Positions 1 through 8,503 of a DNA stretch of 46,418 nucleotides are shown here, piece after piece. The DNA is from JBGQMW01 sp963769845 (GTDB taxonomy: Archaea > Thermoproteota > Bathyarchaeia > Bathyarchaeales > Bathycorpusculaceae), in NCBI GenBank assembly GCA_963769845.1, contig CAVYNL010000023.1:1-46418 (forward strand), in the 5' to 3' direction. Below the pieces are notes generated by a model. It ran no database searches and was not told where the DNA came from. It saw only the letters and a list, made by a program, of their open reading frames with translations. Position 1 is the first letter of the stretch, and every line of letters starts with the position of its first letter. Both the position numbers and the translations under genes were made by a program.

Positions 1-509
1 TTCCACAGGGACTGAACGTCGGAAGCTTCCACTTCTCAACAGGACTGTACACGGTTGACAGCCTCCTTGAAGGGAATATTTTCAAGTTTATCGAATCGTT
101 ACGTTACCTCTTTCTGCCCTCGCTCACGCTTGGGTTGGTACTGTCAGGAGTTTTCATAAGATTGACCAGAAGCAACATGTTTGAAACATTGAGACTCGAT
201 TTCGTGACCGCAGCTAGAGCCAGAGGACTAAGAGAGAACAAGGTGACATACAGCTACGCCTTGAGAAACGCATTCCTCCCCGTGCTCACAATGGTGGGGT
301 TGCAGTTCGCCGCTCTGCTAGGCGGAGCCATACTGACAGAAACAACCTTCTCCTGGCCCGGGCTGGGCAGATACATCGTCGACAGAATAAACTTCCGCGA
401 CTACACAGCCATCCAAGGCGCAGTGATCGTGTTCGGAATCTTCGTATCAATAGTGAGTTTGGCAGTCGATTTGCTGTACGCGTACCTTGATCCAAGAATC
501 CGACTGTGA
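1..509 (+). CDS. dppB: Peptide ABC transporter permease (DppB-type), 3' part only
   Basis: This is the C-terminal part of an inner permease of a dipeptide/oligopeptide ABC transporter. The frame is open from base 3, so the gene begins before the window. The visible segment carries LPSLTLGLVLSG, then the typical RSNMFETLRLDFVTAARARG stretch and the cytoplasmic coupling-loop motif region (ARGLRENKV...ALRNAFLPVLT), followed by two hydrophobic segments and the family ending LDPRIRL. It lies 9 bp before the dppC-like gene and heads a four-gene operon. The substrate-binding protein is presumably upstream, outside the window. Specificity for peptides is inferred from family and operon; nickel or sugar substrates are known for relatives. 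Confidence 0.93.
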   Translation, partial: PQGLNVGSFHFSTGLYTVDSLLEGNIFKFIESLRYLFLPSLTLGLVLSGVFIRLTRSNMFETLRLDFVTAARARGLRENKVTYSYALRNAFLPVLTMVGLQFAALLGGAILTETTFSWPGLGRYIVDRINFRDYTAIQGAVIVFGIFVSIVSLAVDLLYAYLDPRIRL

Positions 510-518
510 GGGGACAAA

Positions 519-1406
519 TTGACCAAGCCAGCAACTAGAAAGAGCATGATTTCAAGCATTTTGCCAGGACTCAGCACATTAGCTAAGAGAGGTCTAGCGG
601 GATGGCTTATCATAATTGGTGCAATATTCGTGGCAGCCATAATAGTGATGACAGCGATTTCACCGTGGATCGTACCTTATAATCCTACTGAAATCCCATC
701 GAGTCCGAAAATTCTGGCCCCGCCTAACACGCAACACTTTTTCGGTACTAATGATCTTGGACAGGATGTTTTCAGCAGGGTCTTGTCGGGTGGAGGTGTG
801 ATGCTTCAAGTGTCCATTCTTTCAGTCATTGTGTGTTTGGCAATCGGTGTGCCTCTAGGACTTTTCGCTTCCTACGCTGGAGGTGTAGCCGATAGAGTCG
901 TCGGCCTTGTGATGGACAGCATATACGCGTTTCCAGGTCTCGTCTTAGCCATCGCGATTGCTGCGATGCTCGGCAGGGGAGTCGTAAACATGGCGCTTTC
1001 GATTGCTGTCGTCTACATCCCTTCATACTTCAGAGTCATCCGGAGCCAAGTCTTGAGCATAAAGGAAATGTCGTATATAGAAGCTGCGAACGCGGTCGGG
1101 GCCAAGAACCGCACGATCCTCACGCGGTATATATTACCAAACATAGTGCCGTCGATTGTTGTTGTTGCAACTGTGAACTTTGCTGATGCCATTCTCACTG
1201 CAGCAGGGCTCACCTTCATCGGATTGGGAGTCCCAGTCACGATTCCTGATTGGGGACAGGACTTGACCAACGGACAGAAACTGCTTACAAGCGGGGCATG
1301 GTGGGTAATAACTTTCCCTGGAATTATGATCATTCTCCTGGCCTTGGGCTTCACGCTGATGGGCGAGGGACTGAGTGAACTGTTGAACCCGAGGCTTGAG
1401 CAATGA
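519..1406 (+). CDS. dppC: Peptide ABC transporter permease (DppC-type)
   Basis: Second membrane subunit of the peptide ABC transporter, 295 aa, the usual family length. It has an N-terminal hydrophobic segment (about residues 28-50), the periplasmic HFFGTNDLGQDVFSRVLSG motif typical of DppC/OppC, and a permease domain with the coupling loop EAANAVGAKNRTILTRYILPN (about residues 188-208), ending ELLNPRLEQ. The start is TTG at 519, preceded by GAGGGG; no better in-frame start exists. The stop overlaps the next gene by four bases (ATGA), so translation is coupled to the ATPase gene. Confidence 0.95.
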   Translation: MTKPATRKSMISSILPGLSTLAKRGLAGWLIIIGAIFVAAIIVMTAISPWIVPYNPTEIPSSPKILAPPNTQHFFGTNDLGQDVFSRVLSGGGVMLQVSILSVIVCLAIGVPLGLFASYAGGVADRVVGLVMDSIYAFPGLVLAIAIAAMLGRGVVNMALSIAVVYIPSYFRVIRSQVLSIKEMSYIEAANAVGAKNRTILTRYILPNIVPSIVVVATVNFADAILTAAGLTFIGLGVPVTIPDWGQDLTNGQKLLTSGAWWVITFPGIMIILLALGFTLMGEGLSELLNPRLEQ

Positions 1407-2398
1407 GTGACGAGGACAAAGAAAAGCCACGCCTCCTCACCGTGAACAACCTGACTGTCGAGTACTGGGCCCGAAGAGGAAGAATAAGAGCCGTCGAGGA
1501 TGTGTCCTTTTCACTGGACAAGGGCGAGACGCTCGGAGTCGTAGGCGAATCGGGCTCAGGAAAATCAACCCTAGGTCTTTCCCTCATCCATCTCGTCCCA
1601 TACCCAGGCAGAATAGTCAGAGGCACGATACTACTGGAAGGACAAGATGTCCTCAAGCTTGGGAAAGAGAAGACAAGAGAACTGAGAGGAAGAAGAATTT
1701 CCTATGTCTTTCAAGACCCCATGACATCCTTGAACCCTGTTGAAAGAATCGACAGCCACTTCGTCGAACTGATCCACACGCATGAGCCGAAGGTAACAAA
1801 AGCCGAGGCCATGACTCGCGCCAAGAAACTGTTCAAAGACGTGGGAATACAGCCCGAACGCATAAGCGACTATCCGCACCAGCTCAGCGGCGGAATGAGA
1901 CAGCGGGTCATGATAGCACTCGCGCTTGCACTTGATCCAAGCATAGTGATCGCGGATGAGCCTACAACAGCCCTAGACGTAATTGTCCAAGCAAAAATAC
2001 TAGACCTCCTCAAGACCCTTCAAGACAGGTACGGCATGGCGCTAATGCTCATCACGCATGACCTGAGCATAGTCTTGGAAAGAAGCGACAAGATCATAGT
2101 AATGTACGCAGGGAGAATAGTCGAACGAGCACCAAGCTCGACGCTCTACGCTCAGACACTGCATCCATACTCCCAGGGCCTCCTCAAATCGATACCCAAC
2201 ATCGAACTCGCAGAACAGAAACTCACAGCAATAGGAGGCTCTCCACCCGACCTGCTCCACCCCCCAATGGGCTGCCGATTCTGGCCCCGATGCCCGTACA
2301 TCATGGAAATCTGCAAAATCAAAGAGCCCCAACTATTCGAAACAGGCGTCGATCATCTAGTGAGATGTTACCTGTACCGGGGAGAAAAAGCAAGTTGA
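1403..2398 (+). CDS. dppD: Peptide ABC transporter ATPase (DppD-type)
   Basis: Cytoplasmic ATPase subunit, 331 aa. Walker A is GESGSGKST (residues 48-56), the Q-loop lies in YVFQDPMTSLNP, the ABC signature is LSGGMRQRV (161-169), Walker B is IVIADEP (about 181-187) and the switch His is in LITHDLS. The C-terminal oligopeptide-transporter domain has four cysteines (CRFWPRCPYIMEIC and a later RCYLY). In some DppD/OppD proteins such a cluster binds an Fe-S centre; that is family knowledge and is not shown here. The start overlaps the dppC stop, and the stop overlaps the TTG start of the next ATPase. Confidence 0.95.
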   Translation: MSDEDKEKPRLLTVNNLTVEYWARRGRIRAVEDVSFSLDKGETLGVVGESGSGKSTLGLSLIHLVPYPGRIVRGTILLEGQDVLKLGKEKTRELRGRRISYVFQDPMTSLNPVERIDSHFVELIHTHEPKVTKAEAMTRAKKLFKDVGIQPERISDYPHQLSGGMRQRVMIALALALDPSIVIADEPTTALDVIVQAKILDLLKTLQDRYGMALMLITHDLSIVLERSDKIIVMYAGRIVERAPSSTLYAQTLHPYSQGLLKSIPNIELAEQKLTAIGGSPPDLLHPPMGCRFWPRCPYIMEICKIKEPQLFETGVDHLVRCYLYRGEKAS

Positions 2399-3387
2399 AC
2401 GAATCGGAAATCGTCCGAGTGGACCATCTGAAAAAGTACTTCCCAGTCGAGAAAGGTTTTCTTGAAAGACTGTTGACTCGCACGAGGAAATTCGTCAAGG
2501 CAGTTGACAATGTGAGCTTCTCTGTTCTTAAAGGAGAGGTCTTCACGCTGGCTGGCGAAAGCGGATGCGGAAAATCGACGACGGGAAAACTCATCGTAAG
2601 ACTCATACCTCCTACGTCGGGCAAAATCTACTTCAATCAAACCGACATCACAAGACTCCAGAAAGAGCAATTGAGAATCATCAGGCGGAAACTGCAGATC
2701 ATATTCCAAGATCCGTACGCCTCCCTGAACCCGAGGATGAAAATCGGCCAATCAGTCGGACACCCACTTGAAATTCATGCCATGGCAAAAGGCCCTGAAA
2801 AAAGAGAAAAAGTCCTCGAAATACTGGACCGCGTTGGTCTCGCACCGCCTGAACAATTCATAAACCTGTACCCACACCAACTCAGCGGCGGACAAAGACA
2901 ACGAGTAGCAATGGCAAGGTCGCTCATCATGAGGCCAGAATTCATCGTCGCAGACGAACCAGTATCAATGATCGACGTCTCCCTGAGAACCACGATAATC
3001 GACCTCATGCTCAACCTCAGAAAAGACCTCGAACTGACCTATCTGTTCATAACACACGACCTCGCAATCGCAAAATATATCTCCGACAGAGTCGCAATCA
3101 TGTACCTCGGAAAGATAGTAGAAATAGGCAACAAACAGGAAATCTTCACAACCCCTATCCACCCCTACACACGAGCTCTGCTGTCAGCGATACCTGTGCC
3201 AAACCCAGAAAGAGAACGAAAAACACTCGAACTCAAAGGCGAAGTCTCCTCGGCCATAAACATTCCTCCAGGCTGCCGCTTCAACCCAAGATGCCCATAC
3301 GCAACAGAAAAATGCAAAAAAAACGAACCAGACCTGATCGAAACAACAAAAGGTCATTTCGTTGCATGCTATCAAGCAGAAGCGTAA
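2395..3387 (+). CDS. dppF: Peptide ABC transporter ATPase (DppF-type)
   Basis: Second ATPase subunit, about 330 aa from the TTG at 2395, which overlaps the dppD stop (TTGA) and has GGGGAG about 10 bases upstream. The frame stays open upstream to 2290, and ATG 2365 is an alternative start inside dppD. Walker A is GESGCGKST, the Q-loop is IIFQDPYASLNP, the signature LSGGQRQRV, Walker B FIVADEP, and the switch His in FITHDLA. The oligopeptide C-terminal domain again has a cysteine cluster (CRFNPRCPYATEKC, ACYQ). D and F form the nucleotide-binding heterodimer of the transporter. This is the last gene of the operon. Confidence 0.94.
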   Translation: MNESEIVRVDHLKKYFPVEKGFLERLLTRTRKFVKAVDNVSFSVLKGEVFTLAGESGCGKSTTGKLIVRLIPPTSGKIYFNQTDITRLQKEQLRIIRRKLQIIFQDPYASLNPRMKIGQSVGHPLEIHAMAKGPEKREKVLEILDRVGLAPPEQFINLYPHQLSGGQRQRVAMARSLIMRPEFIVADEPVSMIDVSLRTTIIDLMLNLRKDLELTYLFITHDLAIAKYISDRVAIMYLGKIVEIGNKQEIFTTPIHPYTRALLSAIPVPNPERERKTLELKGEVSSAINIPPGCRFNPRCPYATEKCKKNEPDLIETTKGHFVACYQAEA

Positions 3388-3430
3388 CCCAAACCCTTCA
3401 ACTCTGTTGGCAAAAGCTCCAGGGAGGGTA

Positions 3431-3609
3431 TATCGGCTAGCGGCTAAGACTTATCTTTTAGGCTTCAGAAAAATGGACCATTGAAGCGAGGAAGCAGCAT
3501 CCATGCAATCAACATACCAGCAGGTCAGAGGCTGAATAGCAGACAGCTGGCAGGGGAAAAATGGGCCAAATCTCAGGTTCAGACCAGAGTCAGCAAACTC
3601 TGAGACATT
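3431..3609. repeat. Direct repeat copy A (truncated MFS leader plus first codons)
   Basis: This copy is about 93% identical to 8325-8503 (11 mismatches in roughly 165 positions, counted by eye). It reproduces the leader and first 17 or so codons of the MFS gene: ATG at 3561 reads MGQISGSDQSQ, against MGQISSSNQSQ in copy B. The frame then diverges and stops after about 27 codons. The two copies have the same orientation and bracket the sugar ABC transporter genes. No transposase or terminal inverted repeat was seen. Confidence 0.9.
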
Positions 3610-3676
3610 GTCGCGCTGCAAAAATCTTCAGAAAGGCAGCCTAGAATGAGTACGAAATATGCGTTACGTATTCGTC

Positions 3677-3688
3677 TAGCGCGCGCTA
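3677..3688. repeat. Alternating CG palindrome (TAGCGCGCGCTA)
   Basis: A perfect 12-base palindrome with a (GC)4 core, downstream of the sugar ABC ATPase gene in a gene-free gap. It is one of a recurring set of alternating C/G tracts in this window (6601, 8269, 43836, 44312, 45241, 46274, 46379). Function unknown. Confidence 0.75.
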
Positions 3689-3739
3689 AGTGTTCCATTC
3701 TATATAAGGCAAAATAGCATTGAAGCATCGAACTCCACT

Positions 3740-4847
3740 CTACGCCAGTAGTTCTCCAGTTTTTCCATCGAATACGTGGATCTTTTCCTCGCTGAGAACA
3801 ACCCAAGCTGATTGGCCGACTTTCACGTTTTCAGCAGGCGTTGTTACTGCTACAATCGAATAATCTCCAGCCGCTAGGTGACTATGGACTTCTCTTCCTA
3901 TGGACTCGCACATTTCTACTTTCGCTTCTATGGCGTTCTCTTGGTATTTGTCGGCTAGCCTGATATCTTCGGGCCTGAAACCCAGCACTACTTCTGATGC
4001 TTGCGTCTTCTTCAGTTTCTCTTCTGTCCAGTCAGGGAGTTTAAACGTTGCAAATCCTAAGTCTATCGTAAGGTTCCCATCTTTCATTGCAAACTTGCCA
4101 TTGAGCATGTTCATAGGAGGGCTTCCGATGAAGCCGGCCACAAACGTGTTCTTGGGAGCATCATACAGTTCATTGGGAGCTGCAACTTGCTGCAGGATGC
4201 CGTCCTTGAGAACGGCCACTCTGTCCCCAAGACACATCGCTTCAACTTGATCATGCGTGACGTAGACTGTCGTCGTTCCCAATTTCTGATGTAGTTTTTT
4301 CAACTCCACTCTCATGTACACTCTCAGTTTAGCATCGAGATTCGCAAGAGGCTCATCCATCAGGAAAATCTTCGGTTCTCTAACGATCGCCCTTCCCAAC
4401 GCAACTCTTTGTCTCTGGCCTCCACTGAGCTGCTTTGGCTTCCTATTTAGAAGCTGCGAAATACCCAATAACTCGGCCGTGGCCTTGACTCTTCTCAGAA
4501 CTTCATTCCCGTTCTTGCCTCTGACCTCAAGAGGGAAAGCTATGTTTTTGAAAACCGTCATATGCGGGTAGAGAGCATAATCTTGAAACACCATTGCTAC
4601 CTCCCTCTGCTGAGGCGGCAAGTACACTCCGTGTTGGGGGTCTCGTGACGAGTTTGTTGTCAAACCAAATCTCCCCACTGTCGGGTCTGAGCAAACCTGC
4701 AATGCATAAGAGTGCCGTGCTTTTGCCACAGCCCGATGGACCAAGTAGGATGAAGAATTCCTTTTCTCCTATGTCCAAATTCAGATTTCTGACAGCTTGA
4801 ACCTCGCCGTACTTCTTCGTCAGATTCTTTATGACCACTCTGACCAG
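3740..4847 (-). CDS. Carbohydrate ABC transporter ATPase (MalK/UgpC-type), frameshifted
   Basis: ATPase of the sugar ABC transporter, read in two frames. The N-terminal frame has Walker A GPSGCGKST and ends with GEIWFDNKLVT. The other frame continues with VYLPPQQREVAMVFQDYALYPHMTV, signature LSGGQRQRVALGRA, Walker B FLMDEPLANLDAKLR, switch YVTHDQ, and a C-terminal TOBE region (GFRPEDIRLADK...). Removing one C from a CCCCC run (about 4636-4640 on the minus strand) joins the frames cleanly, giving a normal-length protein of about 368 aa. AGGAGG lies at 4860-4855, so the start is CTG 4847 or GTG 4838. It overlaps the end of the upstream permease gene region and is last in the operon. Either a consensus error or a true inactivating indel. 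Confidence 0.88.
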
Positions 4848-4858
4848 TTTAGATCCTC

Positions 4859-5683
4859 CTAGCCCTTGACAGCACCTGCCATGTATCCCTTCATTAAATA
4901 TTTTCCTAACACGAGGTAGACGATTACCAGAGGCAATGCATACCATATTGCTCCAGCCATCAAAACATTCCATGACGCGGTGGTTGTTCCCTTCAAGTTT
5001 GCCAAGGCGACTGAAGCTGGCTGAGCTTCAATTCCTTGTGCCAATATGAGTCCGAATAGATAATCGTTCCAGATGCTTGTAAACTGAAACACTCCCGACA
5101 CGACAAAGGGCAATGCTGAAAGCGGCAAGAGAATTGCTTGATAAATCTTCAATGTTCCAGCGCCATCGGTTTTCGCCGCCATCGTGAGGCTTTCGGGGAT
5201 GTCCTTGTAGAAATTTCTGAAGAGAAGAGTGCACATAGGAATTCCGTAAACGGTATGCGCCAGAATCAATGCGCCCACCGTGTTGAAAAGGCCCAATCTG
5301 GACATTGTTAGCACAAGTGGGATGAGCACTGTTTGATAAGGGATGAATATCCCTATAGAGAAGAATAGAAAAAGCATGTTTGAGCCTCTGAACCTGATTT
5401 TCGAAAGCACGTAGCCATTGATTGAACCGATTAGGCAGGAAAAGATTGTGGCGAATATTGTGAACGTGAGACTGTTCAATAGAGGTCGTTCCATTGTTTG
5501 AAAAGCGATCACCCACGGCTCCAGTGTAGGAGATAATGGGGGGACAACGGGAACTGTTGTGATCACATCCACATTCGTTTTGAGCGAAGTTGTAATGTCT
5601 GCCCAGAAAGGCATGACAAAAGCGACCACGAAGAGGACGAGCACAAAATAAAGCAAGATTCTTGTCGATCTAACGGTTATCAC
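4859..5683 (-). CDS. Carbohydrate ABC transporter permease (MalG-type)
   Basis: Inner-membrane permease, 274 aa, usual length for the MalG/UgpE group. It has an N-terminal transmembrane segment (about residues 9-28), a periplasmic loop ending in a TLEPWVIAFQTMERPLLNSL region, and the coupling-loop motif ESLTMAAKTDGAGTLKIYQAILLPLS (EAA motif). The C-terminus (LGKYLMKGYMAGAVKG) is typical of the family. The start overlaps the stop of the MalF-type gene by four bases, so the two permeases are translationally coupled. The transported sugar cannot be read from the sequence. Confidence 0.93.
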   Translation of the reverse strand: MITVRSTRILLYFVLVLFVVAFVMPFWADITTSLKTNVDVITTVPVVPPLSPTLEPWVIAFQTMERPLLNSLTFTIFATIFSCLIGSINGYVLSKIRFRGSNMLFLFFSIGIFIPYQTVLIPLVLTMSRLGLFNTVGALILAHTVYGIPMCTLLFRNFYKDIPESLTMAAKTDGAGTLKIYQAILLPLSALPFVVSGVFQFTSIWNDYLFGLILAQGIEAQPASVALANLKGTTTASWNVLMAGAIWYALPLVIVYLVLGKYLMKGYMAGAVKG

Positions 5684-6537
5684 CCTTCGCTCCTCCTAGA
5701 AGACATGTACAAATATGGCACAACTATAACCATCACAACCATGAACAGAATTGTTGCAATTGCGGCTCCATAGGCATAGTGGTCTAGACCGAAGGTTTCT
5801 CTATACATGTCTAGGGGCAAAACGAAAGTAGAGTATCCAGGGCCTCCAGCGGTCAGAATATTGATGAAGTCAAAAGCCTTAAGCCCAAAGACCATAAGGA
5901 TGACAAACGTGGCCAAAGTGGAAGATTTCAATTGTGGTATTATGATTCGCCTGTAAAGTCTGAAACGGCTAGCACCATCCACTTCTGCTGCCATTACCTG
6001 CGACTCCGGGATGGATCTTATTCCCGCAAGGAACAACAGCATAGTGTAGCCAGAGAATTGCCATACGAGTGCCAAAATCACACAGTACAAGGTTAAACTT
6101 GAGTCAGTAACCCACCCAGACGCCAGAAAGCCTAGTCCAGCACTTCTTAACAGAGTGTTTATGACTCCACTAGTAGGATCGTACATCCACGCCCACAAGG
6201 ATGCTGTTATTGCAAAAGAGAGAGAAAAGGGCAGAAGGTATATTGTTCTGAAAACCCCTTCTCCTCGTACTTTGTTGTCCAAAAGGATTGCAAGAACAAG
6301 ACCTAGACCGATGGTGGACGGCACAAATAGCAATATTAGCAATAGATTATTCACAAAGGAAACCCGAAATACCGAATCTCGCAGTAATTCGGCATAGTGA
6401 CTGAAGCCTACGATATTGTAGCTGGATCTGAGTTGATTCCAGTCTGTGAATGATACCAGCACATTATATCCGATGCTGGCGTACACGAAGTATCCCACCA
6501 AAGCAATTGATGGTAGCAGAATGAGGAGGCCGACCAT
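5680..6537 (-). CDS. Carbohydrate ABC transporter permease (MalF-type)
   Basis: Partner permease, 285 aa. It has six hydrophobic segments, starting with LLILLPSIALVGYFVYASIG, and the EAA coupling loop (ESQVMAAEVDGASRFRLYRRIIIPQL). The FTDWN motif after the first segment is common in MalF/UgpA proteins. It is preceded by its own TATA element (6583-6594), so permeases and ATPase can be transcribed separately from the binding protein at 6694-8064, which lies upstream on the same strand. Confidence 0.93.
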   Translation of the reverse strand: MVGLLILLPSIALVGYFVYASIGYNVLVSFTDWNQLRSSYNIVGFSHYAELLRDSVFRVSFVNNLLLILLFVPSTIGLGLVLAILLDNKVRGEGVFRTIYLLPFSLSFAITASLWAWMYDPTSGVINTLLRSAGLGFLASGWVTDSSLTLYCVILALVWQFSGYTMLLFLAGIRSIPESQVMAAEVDGASRFRLYRRIIIPQLKSSTLATFVILMVFGLKAFDFINILTAGGPGYSTFVLPLDMYRETFGLDHYAYGAAIATILFMVVMVIVVPYLYMSSRRSEG

Positions 6538-6582
6538 GCTTTCTTTCAGCGGATGCCACCTTAAGTTCTAAGTGGTATTCGA

Positions 6583-6594
6583 CCTTATATAAAT
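6583..6594 (-). promoter_or_regulatory. TATA box for the sugar permease genes
   Basis: On the minus strand this reads TTTATATAAGG, a strong archaeal TATA element about 50 bases before the permease ATG at 6537. A transcription start about 26 bases downstream would leave a leader of roughly 25 nt. Confidence 0.7.
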
Positions 6595-6600
6595 ACATCG

Positions 6601-6610
6601 AGCGCGCGCT
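6601..6610. repeat. Alternating CG palindrome (AGCGCGCGCT)
   Basis: A perfect 10-base palindrome just upstream (minus strand) of the permease TATA box, between the binding-protein gene and the permease genes. Same core as at 3677. Confidence 0.7.
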
Positions 6611-6693
6611 ATCGTTGCCCGACTGTTAACAGGATGAAGCATCACTCGTCAAGTTACCAATATCCGAAAAGAGAACATAAAAAAAGGAGGAAT

Positions 6694-8064
6694 CTAATGC
6701 AGTGTCCAAACCTTGGTGAAGTCGCCAATGTTGTTGGTTATAGTCTGCGTCAGAGACGTTGCAGCAGCGTTTATTGCGGCACTCGAGTCTTTGTGATAAC
6801 TGCCCGTAACGAGAGCAGAAATCATGTCACTAAGTGGCGTAGTGAATGACTGTGGCATCGCACTTCCGTGAACGATGCTTGGATACATGTAGGTCACAGT
6901 ACCGAAGTCATTGAGAGCTGTCTGCTGGTAAGGTCCATACAGTGCCTTGTCTGCGGCAGTCAGATCGTTGCGCGCAGCGATGGAACCCTTGAGCGGATTG
7001 AACGTGTTCTGCCCTTCTTTTGATCCGACTTCTGTCAGCCAGAGGAGAGAGTTTGCCGGATGCTTCACACCTTTCGGATGTTCAAAGCAGTCAAGAACTA
7101 GAGCGTACATGTTCGAGGTCCCAGGTACGGGGAACGTTCCATAATCTGTGTTGTAGGTTGCGCCTGCTTTCAGGAATTCTCCGTTAGCCCAGTCACCCAT
7201 TATGTTGAACGCTGATTCATTACTAATGATTAGTGCGGTTGCTCCGTCCCAAGTCAGGGTAGCATGATTTGCATTGGTGTAGTTCAAGTACTTGGTAAAC
7301 TTGGTTAATGCATCTCTGAGCATTGTATTGCTGGCATCAGTTACGTTGCCATTTATGAAGTCCTGGTAGAAACCTATTCCCTCGCTCGCCATAATCTGTT
7401 CCAAGACGTGGGCTGCGGTCCACGGGCCCTGATCTCCGAGCGATATCACAGAGAATTTGGAGTCAGACATTAGAGTTGCGTTTTGGCTTAATTTGTCGCA
7501 CGCCGCAAAGAAGGCATCCCAGGTTGTTATGGGGTAGGTGATGTTGTTTGCATCTAGAATGTGTTTATTGTACCATACGACGTTTGCTCTGTGAATGTCC
7601 AATGGAACGCCATAGTAGTTACCGCCGAAGTTGACCATGTCCTTCACTACCGCAGGAAAGACGGTGTCAAAGCCTTGTGAACTCCAAAAATCGTTTATTG
7701 AATCAAGGTACCCTCCATCTACGTATGGCTTCATTTCGTAGCCTGCGTGCACTTGGAACGCATCAGGGGCTTCTCCTGCAATAACGAGAGGTTTGATGAC
7801 TGACCTGAACACGTATCCTGCGCCGCCCGCGACAGGGCTTTGGATCACGGTTACATTATATCTGTTCTGGAAAACATTGACGAACGCATTAATGGCTGCG
7901 GCTTCCCCGCCGGAAGTCCACCAATGGTAAACTTCAACCACATCAGCCGACGCAGGAGGCCTCGTGAAGTACCACACTCCGGCTCCAACGACAGCACCCG
8001 TGATTATGATGGCCAAGAGTATAGCATAAGCTGCTTTCATTGCACCAGAATTCTTCTTAAACAA
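6694..8064 (-). CDS. Carbohydrate ABC transporter substrate-binding protein (family 1)
   Basis: Extracellular sugar-binding protein, 456 aa. The N-terminus has a positively charged start and one hydrophobic segment (AILLAIIITGAVVGAGVWYF, about residues 14-33), which acts as signal or membrane anchor; there is no lipobox cysteine. The mature part begins with VEVYHWWTSGGEAAAINAF, typical of family 1 solute-binding proteins, and contains WDAFFAACDKL and a conserved GDWANGEF motif (about residue 287). The start is taken as TTG 8064 with GGTGG just upstream; ATG 8040 is an alternative. It lies ahead of the permease pair. Relatives bind maltose, glycerol-3-phosphate, glucose or oligosaccharides; the ligand here is unknown. 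Confidence 0.92.
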   Translation of the reverse strand: MFKKNSGAMKAAYAILLAIIITGAVVGAGVWYFTRPPASADVVEVYHWWTSGGEAAAINAFVNVFQNRYNVTVIQSPVAGGAGYVFRSVIKPLVIAGEAPDAFQVHAGYEMKPYVDGGYLDSINDFWSSQGFDTVFPAVVKDMVNFGGNYYGVPLDIHRANVVWYNKHILDANNITYPITTWDAFFAACDKLSQNATLMSDSKFSVISLGDQGPWTAAHVLEQIMASEGIGFYQDFINGNVTDASNTMLRDALTKFTKYLNYTNANHATLTWDGATALIISNESAFNIMGDWANGEFLKAGATYNTDYGTFPVPGTSNMYALVLDCFEHPKGVKHPANSLLWLTEVGSKEGQNTFNPLKGSIAARNDLTAADKALYGPYQQTALNDFGTVTYMYPSIVHGSAMPQSFTTPLSDMISALVTGSYHKDSSAAINAAATSLTQTITNNIGDFTKVWTLH

Positions 8065-8096
8065 TTTTCCACCAAGATATCTGTTTACGTGTTAGC

Positions 8097-8107
8097 GTCT
8101 TTTTAAG
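8097..8107 (-). promoter_or_regulatory. TATA box for the sugar-binding protein gene
   Basis: On the minus strand this reads CTTAAAAAGAC, centred about 38 bases before the TTG start at 8064. It predicts a short leader of about 10 nt. AT-rich context and spacing fit an archaeal promoter. Confidence 0.5.
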
Positions 8108-8268
8108 ACTTTCCTCTTGAAGCATTGACGTGGCATTCCGCGGTGGATGATTCACAGTGTTGTCATAGAATACCCCGCAGTTCAAGATTGTCGTGATTGC
8201 AGAAAAGATCTCGCTCTAGTCAACTGAATTCCAGAAGCGTGAAACAGATGTTTGTCGACCATAATAGG

Positions 8269-8278
8269 GCGCGCGCGC
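8269..8278. repeat. Alternating CG tract (GC)5
   Basis: Ten bases of uninterrupted GC alternation in the intergenic region between the divergently transcribed sugar-binding protein gene and the MFS gene. Same class as 3677 and 6601; the three together punctuate the sugar transporter genes. Confidence 0.7.
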
Positions 8279-8324
8279 AAAATGAAGGAGATACAAGTCT
8301 TCAGTGGGAGGAGAGCGTGAGCTA

Positions 8325-8503
8325 TATCAGCCAACGGACTAAGACTTATCTTCTAGATTTCGGAAAAATGGACCATTGAAGCGAGGAAGCACCATCCATG
8401 CAATCAACATACCAGCAGGTCAGAGGCTGAATAGCAGACAGCTGGCAGGAAAAAAATGGGCCAAATCTCAAGTTCAAACCAGAGTCAGCGAACTCTGAGG
8501 CAT
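8325..8503. repeat. Direct repeat copy B (leader and start of the MFS gene)
   Basis: About 93% identical to 3431-3609. It covers the untranslated leader and the first codons of the MFS gene (ATG 8456). Conservation is at least as strong in the leader as in the coding part. The leader has a 10-codon reading frame (ATG 8398, MQSTYQQVRG) that is unchanged in copy A, but copy number is too low to call it a real uORF. Confidence 0.9.

Noticed and set aside
3740..4847. Programmed ribosomal frameshifting in the sugar ABC ATPase
   Set aside because: No slippery heptamer or downstream stimulator was seen; a single extra base in a C run explains the shift more simply.
3431..8503. Direct repeats as ends of a transposon
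   Set aside because: Orientation is direct and there is no transposase, resolvase or terminal inverted repeat; one copy is part of an ordinary gene start.
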